Assembly: GCA_026545225.1 (NCBI GenBank)
Contig: CM048853.1
Location: 50,703,755-50,767,754 of the forward strand
DNA length: 64,000 nt
Reading direction: 5' to 3'
Origin: Cornus controversa
Lineage: Eukaryota; Streptophyta; Magnoliopsida; Cornales; Cornaceae
Shown: positions 49,875 through 64,000 of the stretch, one piece after another
How positions within the stretch are numbered: position 1 is the stretch's first letter
Layout: each line of letters starts with the position of its first letter
Position numbers and translations under genes: made by a program
The notes under the pieces: model-generated
What the model was told of the DNA's origin: nothing
Databases searched by the model: none
What the model saw: the letters and a program-made list of their open reading frames with translations, nothing else

Positions 49875-51665
49875 TAATACTAAGAGGGCACTTTGGTTAT
49901 TATATTTACCAAAATAAAGAGTTAGAGCGCAAGAGTATATTTATGGAGCGCAAATATCAGCTCCTTTAAAAAATTAATGATTTCCACTATTATTAACCCT
50001 ATTATAGAGGGAAATTAAATTTCAAATCAACAAATCAGATCCTTAAACCTCATTCTCTTGGATTAATTGACTCTGGATAATTTGAAATGAAATTATTAAA
50101 AAAAGCAACGTAAAAAAATAACAATCTAAATCTACGCTATGAAAAAAAAAAAAAAATACTCTACTCTCTCTTGTATGGTTTTCCATCAAGTTTCATGTGA
50201 TTATTTGATCTAACTTTTTCTCTTCATCAAAAATAATTTCCTATTTATAAAAAATATATTTTTTTTCCTATGATTGTTTTCTAAGTCCAATATCATACAT
50301 TACATTATTATTTAGTTCCCTATTTGTCTCGACATACTTCGTGAACCATCAGATGCGATCGCCTTTTTTTTTTCCTCACTTTGTGCCACTACCTAGTTCA
50401 TCGATTTAGAGCTTTAAAAATTATCAAGAAAAAAAAAATTGAAATGTTATATTGCTCGAATTTTTAGCTCTTACAAACATATATGTGCTTTTATACTTTA
50501 AAGATTAGGGGTGCACACGTTTCAGTTTGGTCCGATTCCAAACTAAATCAGAATCAAATTGATTTCAACAAAGTCTAAAAAATTAGAACTGAAATCGAAC
50601 CATTGAAACTTTGGAACCGAACTGGATTATAAAAGAACGATTTAGTCCGATCCTGGATGCATGTCCATAAAATAAAACAATATTTAATCTTAAAAAAACA
50701 TCAACTTGATTGAATTTAATTAGTTACTCTGACAACAATTTTCCCTTTGATCTGTTCAAGGTTATGGAAATTAATTTGTGACTATAAGCATTCTATTAAA
50801 TTAATAATCCTCCAGACTAAAATTCTTTATGAGGATGCTGAATTTGAAATGCAGGCTCTATTCGGTGATGTATGCATACACACCAATTGAATTGAAAAGG
50901 ATTTGTGACTATAAACATTTTAAGAATCAATCAACCAAGCATATATGAAACTTAGTTTTAGGGTTAGTCAACCTAATCTTATATATATATATATATATAT
51001 CTTTTAGATAACACTTCTGTTTAGTTTGATTCTAATGGACTCCAAGTTATTTTTAAAACCGGAATGGAATTGAATCGTACAGTTCGATTCGGAACCGAAC
51101 CGATTCATCAGTTTCACGATTTTTTCTATTAAATATAAAGTGAATTATTTAGTATATGTCCCTTACATTGAGTTAATTAGAGGAGAAATGCTTCTGCAGA
51201 AAGAAAATGTTTTACGAGTATAACACAATCATTTTAAAATATGCAATCAAATACCTTACTTGCTTCATTTTTTTTTCCTAGTTGGTACACAAACTCATTT
51301 TCAAAAAATTGTAGCACCCAAGAGGACTTGATTCTTAAATTTAATTCTTGTTTTATTTTTAACTAAAGATAATGTCAGCTCGCTCGATTATAAATTAATT
51401 ATCTAAAAACATTTTTGAAAATTAAAGATATACAGTTACCTATGAAAACAATAACACACAAGATTCGTTGTTTTATTGCTTAGAACATGATAGTAGTAGC
51501 ACACAGTGTAGATGTGTACATGGAAATTGAAAACACACAATTACATACAAATATAGTGTACACATAATTACATTTATAATACACATAATTAAGTTGACGG
51601 AAGCTTAAAATACAAAAAAGTGTATGATATCTCTTTTCTGATTTATTTGGTGTAGATATATATAC
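49875..51665. other. Intergenic, probable dispersed repeat, 3' flank of the beta-glucosidase
   Basis: No gene. At 50508-51125 opposing phrases (GTGCACACGTTTCAGTTTGG on the left; ACAGTTCGATTCGGAACCG on the right) resemble a common plant MITE, but I could not fix ends. The part from about 51480 is the likely 3' UTR of the beta-glucosidase gene. Confidence 0.4.
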
Positions 51666-56118
<4,453 letters not shown>

Positions 56119-56163
56119 ACTTGGTTAATTGTTTCTGATTCTAAAATGGGCTCCTAATATCCC

Positions 56164-56172
56164 TTTATATAG
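56164..56172 (-). promoter_or_regulatory. TATA box of the beta-glucosidase gene
   Basis: The minus strand reads ACTATATAAAGGG about 46-54 bases before the ATG. The leader would be short, about 15-25 bases. Confidence 0.6.
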
Positions 56173-56772
56173 TATTATTACAACTATTAAACTATCATTT
56201 CACTTTCACAAAATCCCACTATTGCCTTGAACCTAATTAAAGTGGAATATAATATTACATTTGATACACGCACAAACGTCACAAACAAACAAGCACAGTC
56301 CATATTTAATAATGATAAATAAGACATTTATCATATATTAAATGTAGTGCACATGTTACAACAATCTCACAGCAAAGCACCAACATAATCAAGAATTGAC
56401 AGAAAATGAGAAACACTCACTGCACAAAATACAAAGATTTAATATATATAGTTCAACTTGTAACCTACATTTACATTGAAGATTCACCAAGAATTTTCAC
56501 TATGCAAAGAAGAAACGGATATTACAAGTCTCTTGAGCTCTTACCTAATACACCCTTTGTCAACAAGCCATTTCACTAATTTTCGGTTGTTGGAGGACTC
56601 TAGGATTTGGATAGAAGACCCTTCTGCTTGGCTCTAGTTCATCTTTGTGGAAGATGGTAGCAAGTGACGGAATCAGGTATTCAGTTGAGGGACGACATCG
56701 TTGAAGAATAATAAGATAAAAAAATTTAATCTTTTTTTAAACAAAATAATAAATATAAGAACTTAATTTTAA
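56173..56772. other. Upstream region of the beta-glucosidase gene
   Basis: AT-rich promoter-proximal sequence. I saw no second gene and no strong motif. Confidence 0.35.
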
Positions 56773-57535
56773 GAGTAAAGTGACAAAAAAAAAAATCTAA
56801 ACTATTACCCTTTTGCAAATAATTAACTTCTCTGAATTACAGATTGTCCCATGAACTAATACTTTCTTGTAATTAAGAATATACCCATCACAAAAGATAA
56901 TTTTTCCGATTCTTATTAAATGTGTCATTTCTTATTAAATTATCTTTATTATCTTTTCTTTTATCTAAATATTAATTATATATACCATTTGCCTTAATTT
57001 TATTATTGGTATTAATTTATCATACCAATGAAAAAAAATACAGAGTTGTAACTATCACCAAATTTAGCCATTTTCTAATGATTAATTTATTATTAAAACT
57101 TCACTATTTATAATAAGCTTATTATATCCAGTTTAAACTTTTTTTTTAATTATAAAAAAATACCTTTTTTCATGCAGTATATTTATGAAAAATTAAGAAA
57201 CTACTTAAACTTTTAAAAAAAATTCTACTTAAGATTTTTATTAAAACAATTAATTTCATGAATTAAAGTTAAATTTATGCAAATTTGATAGAGAGTATGT
57301 CATCAAAATAGTATGGATTTTTTCATAATTTATTTTAATAATAAAAATGGGTTAAGTGTAATTCAATAAGAAAGGGCATTATGGTCATTTAATAAAATAG
57401 CCCATCACACATGACAAGTAGGGGGGTCATTTTGTAAGAAAATGTGATAGTTCAGGAGTTAATGTGTACAAAATACAATTCTTGGGATTATTTGCAAATT
57501 TGGACATATTTCAGGAGAATTTTTGCACTTTATCC
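56773..57535. mobile_element. Mutator-type MITE (763 bp) with perfect 9-bp target duplication
   Basis: The ends GAGTAAAGTGACAAAA and TTTGCACTTTATCC form short imperfect inverted repeats. The flanking 9-mers are identical: TAATTTTAA at 56764-56772 and 57536-57544. There is no coding capacity. Its right part is included in the tandem duplication that follows. Confidence 0.7.
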
Positions 57536-58459
57536 TAATTTTAATTGATAATATTTTCGTTTATTACATTTACAACTATTCTCAAGAGAAAATTTAATTT
57601 AAACTCCAATTCTAATTCCATGGTCCCAATTTGGTACTCCCAAATGCAACATCAATAAAATTTTATATTAAGCAAGATCTTTATACAAATTCAAGAGAAA
57701 AATTATGTATATTTAAGTAGCACAATTATACAAAATAAAACAAATTCAAATGTGTGCTTGTACTCTAGTGTATCCTTCATTCTCTACAACATTGATTCAG
57801 TAAATACGGTTAAGAATTTTTTAACAAGCAATTTAGTTAGAACTAACAGACTTAGAAAGTCCACGCTTGTAAAAATTATAAAATAATAAATGAAATTTTT
57901 TTTTGTCTTAGAAACTTGAACTATTTTCAGTTTAGTTCTCCAAATTAAAAATTAATTAATAATTAGATTAAACCAAATAAATAAGAGAATTACATGCTTT
58001 ACAATATGGATGTTCACATTTTTCTAATGGAAGTATATTTATGATTTTTATGCATCACATATAATAAAAGAGAAGTAGCCAGAAATATTTTATTTAGGTT
58101 TTTTTTCATACCTTCTTAAAGATTGTGATATTTCATTAAAGAAGAAAAAATAGCTGAGAGAGAGCCTGAAACATAGCTAGGAAAAGAGAGAATTAAAGAT
58201 GGAGGTTCAACGAGAAGAAAGAAAGAAAAATTAAATTGAAAGCTAAAGATTACAAGTGTGGGATAGGTTTAGGATTTTAAAATTTTATATATACAAAATC
58301 AGAATATAAAAAATTTGAGGGGAGGCAATTTTAGAAATTTAAAATTATACACACACACGGCAAGTATAAAAAATTTGAGCTCTGAACCCATGCCTTGGCT
58401 AGATCCGTCAGTGGATGGTAGCATGATAGTTGGTTATTTATGTAAGATTTTTATATCAT

Positions 58460-58526
<67 letters not shown>

Positions 58527-58795
58527 AAGCATTATCTGTCTAGTGGGTTAAATGCCTTTAGTGGACACTAAAACATTTAATTTCTTGTTCTCTAACCTTT
58601 CTGTAATTGGTTGTAACACCAAGAGCCTATCTTTGTAGCACATTCAAGAAAGAAAGAATAGCTCATGGCTAGTGGCCACCAAAAAAAAATCTCCAATGGG
58701 TGTGTAAGCCCTGTGGTCCTTGACCTCTTGAGCAGAGTAGAATCTTCTTTCAAGACAAATAATCTGCAATTAGTGAAACTAATGATCATTAATGA
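57345..58795. repeat. Tandem duplication, copy A
   Basis: Begins inside the MITE at GGGTTAAGTGTAATTC and runs to about 58795. It matches 58796-60035 throughout, for example ATTATCTGTCTAGTGGGTTAAATGCC at 58530 and 59830 (quoted here only in part). It carries a 60-base TA tract at 58464-58523 and about 60-150 bases absent from copy B. Confidence 0.8.
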
Positions 58796-59792
58796 AAAAT
58801 GGGTTAAGTGCAATTCTATAATAAAGGACATTATGGTCATTTAATGAAAAATAGTCCATCACATGATAGACATGGAAACATTTTGTAACAAAATGTGATA
58901 GTTCATAGATTATAGCGTACAAAATATAGTTCATAGGGTTATTTACAAATTTAGACATAGTTCAAGGGGTCTTTTGCAGTTTATCCTAATTTTAAGTATA
59001 ATATTTTCATTTATTACATTTACAACTGTTCTCAAGTAATATATGGGAGTATCCAATAAGTGTCATGGAATTGAAATTGGAGTTTGAATTAATAAATTTT
59101 TATTTTAAGCAAGATTTTTATACAATTTAAGAGAAAAACTAAGTATATTTAAGTAGCACAATTATACCAAATAAACAAACTCAAATGTGTGCTTGTATTT
59201 TAGTGTATCTCTCATTCTCCAGACACTGAATCACTAAATAATATTGTTAAGAATTTTTTAACAAATCAATTTAGTTAGAACTCAGCAAACTTAGAAAGTC
59301 CACGCTTATAATAATTAAAAAGTAATGAATGAAAATTGTTTTTTTTATTAGAAACTTGAATTATTTTCAGTTTAGTTCTTCAAATTAAAAATCAATTAAT
59401 AATTAGATTAAACTAAATAAATAAGAGAATTACGGGCTTTACAATATGGGTGTTCAGTAATAAAAGTGAAGTAGTCAGAAATATTTTATTTAGATTTTTT
59501 TCATACCTTCTTAGAAATTAAGATATTTCATTAAAGAAAAAAAACGTAGCTGAAAGAGAGCCTGAAACATAGCTAGGAAAAGAGAGAATTAAAGATGGAG
59601 GTCCAACAAAGAGAGAGAGAGAGAGAAATTAGATTGGAAGCTAAAGATTACAAGTGTGATAGTTTTAGGATTTAATATATATAAAAAAATTGAGTCGAGG
59701 CAATTTTAGAATTTTGAGTCGTTTGCATGACACACCCATGCGTTAGCTAGACCCGTTAGTGGATGTTTGCATGATATTTGGTTCTTTTTGTA

Positions 59793-59826
<34 letters not shown>

Positions 59827-60035
59827 TGCATTATCTGTCTAGTGGGTTAAATGCCTCTTAGTGGACACTAAAACAACTCGAGGAGCTAATCTTGGAAGCA
59901 CATTCAAGAAAGAATGGCTCATGGCTAGTGGCCACCAAAAAAAATTCTCCAATGGGCGTGTAAGCCATGTGGTCATTAACCTCTTTAGCAGAGGTGGTAT
60001 CTTCTTTTAAGACATAATTAATCTGCAATCAGTGA
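58796..60035. repeat. Tandem duplication, copy B
   Basis: Begins GGGTTAAGTGCAATTC at about 58801 and ends near AATCTGCAATCAGTG. It is shorter than copy A, and its TA tract (59794-59824) is half as long. Neither copy shows a gene. Confidence 0.8.
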
Positions 60036-62084
60036 TCAATATTAATGAAATTCCTAAGTAATTCTTCAACTATGTAATTTGGTCGAAGTCATAATTAATT
60101 GAATTACTAAGTATTACTTCCTGTAAATGCACAATTAATTAATGTTGACACCCCATAATGAGCAAATTAATTAATTAGTTAAATCACAAATGGAAGCTCA
60201 ATTAGGCCACTGAGCTTGAGTGCATTTCCAAAGAGGACAAGTGTAGATCTCCAAATGACCTCCGTTAGATTCTGATGATGCTGTATTGAAAATTAAGAAT
60301 GTGTAGGAAGAAATAGATTAGAGCTACTGTTATAATTCATTAGAGGGGTAGTTTTACATATAGGAAGTGTAATGGCCTAATAACTAGCTTGCAGGCTTTG
60401 TGGCACCTGACCCTCCTCTTATATAATTTGTATATATAATATTAATCTCTGCTCAATCTTCAAAGACTTGTCTGATACCACTCGTATTATTTGTCATCTA
60501 ATTTAAAAGTTTAAGTTGTTAGATGGAACTGTTTATTTCGTTCGTATCTCACGTCAGAGTTAAAATTGCGTTATTGAGTGATTAGCACTGATATGGAATT
60601 GACATCCGAACATCTAGATCATAATTTTGGGCGCCATGAACATTGTCATTGATTCTTCCTAAGGTCAATATGAAGGAAACAAGCGCTTCTCAAATAATTA
60701 TGCCCGGAGTTTTGACAACCTTGCTTCTCACCTGTTACAATTGTAAGCTCGATCAACAAATTAAATTCAGAAAAATTTCAGTAAAAACTTCTGAAAGATG
60801 CGCTTTCTAATCCATGGCCCTAATTATTCTACACAAAACTAATAAAGCATCGCAAATGCAGGATCTAGATATATATCTCTCCTTCTTCTAATTCTTTCTC
60901 CACTTGAATGAGATGACTGAAATCTGGTGATCTTCTGATCCCTCCAGTACGTTGAATTTCCTCAGTAAACACTTCTTCAAACATCAAGAAATTCATTAGG
61001 ATTAGTTTGTGCCATATATAAGATCCGAGTACGCACCCTTGCTCATAAATAAAATCCAGCTTCTTTTGTCTTGCAGCTGGAATACACAAGGTTATCTTCA
61101 GTTTTATGAATGTACATGTCATACTTCAAGACTGGTTTGGTAACTTGGGCCACCTTTGCCAACAATGGTTTGTCGCCATTTATGTCCTTCTCAATCTCAG
61201 TCCAATGAGAGGTATCTAGAACATGTCCGGTTTGACATGCTACATGAGATCTAAAATCTTAATTTTACGATTTTCAAAACATGTGTACACATGTACGAGA
61301 CATTTAAAATGCGTCTACACAAGTAGAAGAAGTTTTTTCTTATAAGTGCCAACAACTTCTCTCCGGCTATAACACCTCCTAATTTTCATGCATAAGTTGG
61401 CCAGACTTGTATACAAAAATTAGAAAATACCAACACATAATAATAAATAAGCACATAATACAAGATGCAATAAAGAATGAATTTAATAACAGAAAGACAA
61501 TCTAATTAGCCTAGAGGTTCTCTTGAAACATTTAATCAAGCACATTTATAAAACAAACTTTTAGTGTGTGGAAGGGAAGATGGAGAATCTTTCAAAATAT
61601 GTCTAATTTTGAGTTTAATAAGTAGGTAGCCATTGTTAGTGCTTTGATGGCCCTCCATAATTTTATAAAGAGGGAGGTTATTCTAACTTAGAATTTCAAG
61701 CATGTGATGAAAATGAGGATTATGTACCTAATGAGAAAATTGGCAAATTAGATATTCACACCAAAAGAGATGATAGTGGGATGGGAGTTATTGGGATGGA
61801 ATTGCTATAGAACTAATGATTAGATAAAACATTTTTTTTGTTACATTAATGTTGTGATGTAATTGATTACTTTTTTTTTTATGTGCAATGTACTATTTTT
61901 ATATAGGAAATAGATTTGATGGCCCAAAGTCCGACTGTCCTAATAAGGTGATTGTGAGTGAGGGTGTGAGGCCTATTGCTTACATCACCATTTATGTTAG
62001 TGGTCCACACTCCCCATTCACAATCACCCCATTAGCTAGGATAGTCGAACTTTCAGCCTCTGTATCAGTGTTTTTTTATATATG
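60036..62084. other. Intergenic, no supported gene
   Basis: An 85-codon minus frame at 60865-61122 is not recognised and has no gene context that I can see. The stretch 61880-62084 lies at the break point of the Gypsy-type element and may include its last decayed remnant. Confidence 0.4.
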
Positions 62085-62954
62085 AACAATTCGTCTTGTG
62101 TAAGGTTTAGAATACATGAGCGAGCTTTGAGAAACGCTACCATATTATGACCTGATCGTGTTAGTGATCATATCTTAAAGTTATTGAATAGACAACGAAG
62201 TAATAGAAGGAGCAAAACTAGAATGATTTGTCATTTGCTCTGACGTGCTTGCATGGTAAGCTTTGTTGGTGGTGGCACCTTGTGGTGTGAAACTGGGAGG
62301 GTGTGAGAGTTCTTGACTTGGCTCCTTAGATTTCTGAGCTTCCAAGCTATTCATAAGGGAAGTAATCTGTAAGTCTTTTTTTTCAACGATTTTGGTGAGC
62401 TTTTCAATAACATGAGCCATAGTCGTAAGTTGTTCCTCTATCGATATTGTATCATTCATTATAACTTGTATGTTGGTTGATTGTGATTGCGTCTGGAAAT
62501 CTAGGTACCTTGGAGAAATTAACTCTCTCGAAGATCCTAAGGAGAAAACTGAGCGTGATCCTGTACTCGAATTAGAATTTGACATAAAGAAAGATGAGTG
62601 TGAAGACATGTCTTTTGGAAAAAAGCCTTCAGAAACTGGAGGAACTTCTTCAAGACTTATGTTGTTGAAGTTCATCGTTCTCAAGGACTCGAGAGTGATA
62701 AATGGATGATGAGCTTTTGTACTTGCAGGCTTGGTCGAGTTAACATCTGTTATGCTTTGTTTTTGTGCTAGAGAAATAGGTGCCTTTGTTTTGCTGCTAG
62801 TTGTTGGTCCAGTAGAGGTGTTGCTACCACTTGATGGAGCCATAACATTATTAATGTCCTTCTTAACGAGAGAGTTATTGATTGTTGCAGTGGCAACGTT
62901 CTTGATAACATTTTTTGAGCCTTGACCGAGTTGAACCTTCTTGGAGGCCATCAA
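62085..62954 (-). pseudogene. Truncated gag of a Gypsy-type element
   Basis: A 257-codon frame (62181-62954; ATG-type start at about 62951) reads MASKKVQLGQGSKNVIKN at the N-terminus. It has a Ser/Thr-rich middle and a likely coiled coil, TTMAHVIEKLTKIVEKKDLQ. This resembles the N-terminal part of plant Ty3/Gypsy gag proteins as I remember them. After the stop at 62181 the homologous text continues to about 62085 with further stops (DMITNTIRS, then SQSSLMYSKPYT), where it ends. The capsid core, zinc knuckle and pol are missing, so the element is truncated. Confidence 0.75.
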
Positions 62955-63013
62955 TGCAAGCGAGAAAAATCTTTGATGAATTGATTAAAGAGATAGAGAT
63001 AAGAGGCAGAGAG

Positions 63014-63032
63014 GTCCCACTGGGCGTGCCAG
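63014..63032 (-). other. Primer binding site of the Gypsy-type element
   Basis: The minus strand reads CTGGCACGCCCAGTGGGAC, a form common after Gypsy-type LTRs in plants. It lies about five bases after the LTR end and 60 bases before the gag start. Confidence 0.65.
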
Positions 63033-63037
63033 AAATT

Positions 63038-63755
63038 TGTACACACAAATTTCGTGTCCGAAAATCTAGGAACGAAGATTAGTAACAAATAATCAATTTT
63101 ATTAATTTCAGAAAAATGGGTACAATTCTCCGTGGTTGATGCTTTTACAACATAGAATCTTTATCTGATTTAATCTCCTTGATGTTTGGTGCAAGGGCTT
63201 CAAAAGCTTGTTCTTGAACCGGTTGTGATGAGCTTTCTTCAAATCTTCAAGATTGAGGAAAGCTTGATTGTATTTCTGATTGAGGGCCAATAGAGCTTAA
63301 TCTTGAACGATGGGTTAAAGGTCTTTGAAAAAGAACGACACTTGTGTGGCGTGCTTGTTGTGTGCTTGATGTTGTTCATCTTCAGAACATCGAGTGTTGG
63401 TCGCGGCAGAGGTTCGGCAAAGCTTTTGTGTTCTCTTAATATCTCTGTCTCCGTCCCTCGAATGTGTAAGGTGACCTTGTATTTATAGGCGAAAGGGTGG
63501 GAGTTTAATTTGGTAACTTCCCATTAATTGTGCCAACTTCCCATGAATAAAGCGATTTTGCCTCATTTTATATGAAAATAAATTTAAATTTAAATTTTGA
63601 ATTATCACACATTTTTTTAAAGGTCTGAACCTTCAAGATTTTGACACGTGTCCATTGACGAGACCCGCAATCATATAATTTAATTGACCAACAGTGTTTT
63701 GACTTGTTGACCAATCAGACAGTGATTAGACCATCACAAAATCTATGTGTCTACA
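63038..63755 (-). mobile_element. 5' LTR of the Gypsy-type element (718 bp)
   Basis: On the minus strand it starts TGTAGACACATAGATTTTG at 63755 and ends AATTTGTGTGTACA at 63038, giving TGTA...TACA termini beside the PBS. The bases outside are GTGAT (63756-63760). A second LTR was not seen in the window, so the target duplication cannot be checked. Confidence 0.75.
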
Positions 63756-64000
63756 GTGATAACAATATATAGAAAAATCAGTCTATTGAACAATAAATAC
63801 ATTTTATATTAACAAAACTATTGTTATTAAATTATGTGATACATCATTTTGTTTAAGAAATATGAAATTTGACAAAAATCCTTACCCTGTTGACTGTTCC
63901 TACCCAAAAAATGGTCAAGCCAATACATGGATGATCAATCTGTTTATACAATAGATAAAGCAAAATCTAGTGAAACATTTATAAACAAAATAGCATATAT
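63756..64000. other. Flank of the Gypsy LTR at the window edge
   Basis: AT-rich sequence with no visible gene. Confidence 0.35.

Noticed and set aside
60865..61122. 85-codon minus-strand frame
   Set aside because: Not recognised, with no splice or promoter context and no conserved motif; not enough to call a gene.

Overview
The window is nuclear DNA from a flowering plant, most likely a woody eudicot. It is AT-rich, with GT-AG introns, plant-type gene families (plant cohesin kleisin, Clot thioredoxin, O-fucosyltransferase, 13-exon GH1 beta-glucosidase, F-box/DUF295) and many LTR elements and MITEs. No bacterial operons, CRISPR arrays or tRNA/rRNA genes were seen. I could not fix the species.

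Layout, left to right. 1-5975 is the 5' part of a minus-strand, Sirevirus-like Copia/LARD element: long LTR, PBS, a gag-start relic and about 3.3 kb of non-coding interior. 5976-9258 is intergenic with one clear and one decayed hAT-like element. 9455-14904 (+) is a complete 13-exon RAD21/SCC1-type cohesin gene with E2F-like sites upstream. 16297-18285 holds an unrecognised coding relic and an F-box/DUF295 pseudogene. 18557-19478 is a fold-back Mutator-type MITE with a perfect 9-bp target duplication. 19831-20970 is an array of short TRIM-like LTRs. 21700-24012 (-) is the two-exon Clot gene, whose intron carries a 174-bp x3 tandem repeat. 27416-28040 and 33537-34170 are two copies of a duplicated small-protein gene, separated by a decayed Copia element that has a 3' LTR but no visible 5' LTR. 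35753-39240 (-) is a six-exon O-fucosyltransferase gene. 39460-51665 is gene-poor and holds two further MITEs. 51666-56118 (-) is an intact 13-exon GH1 beta-glucosidase gene. Its first two introns appear to use GC donors, and its sixth intron carries a MITE. 56773-60035 is a Mutator-type MITE followed by a 1.3-1.45 kb tandem duplication. 62085-63755 (-) is the LTR, PBS and partial gag of a Gypsy-type element.

The four main genes look like unrelated neighbours: chromosome cohesion, cytosolic redox, Golgi glycosylation and glycoside hydrolysis. I found no cluster acting in one pathway. All exon models were built by hand from splice consensus, phase and family knowledge; each main model closes in frame (646, 130, 543 and 536 aa). 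I did not find a convincing undescribed system. The points most worth checking are the paired GC-AG introns, the gene duplication around the Copia element, the TRIM array and the frame-preserving 174-bp repeat.
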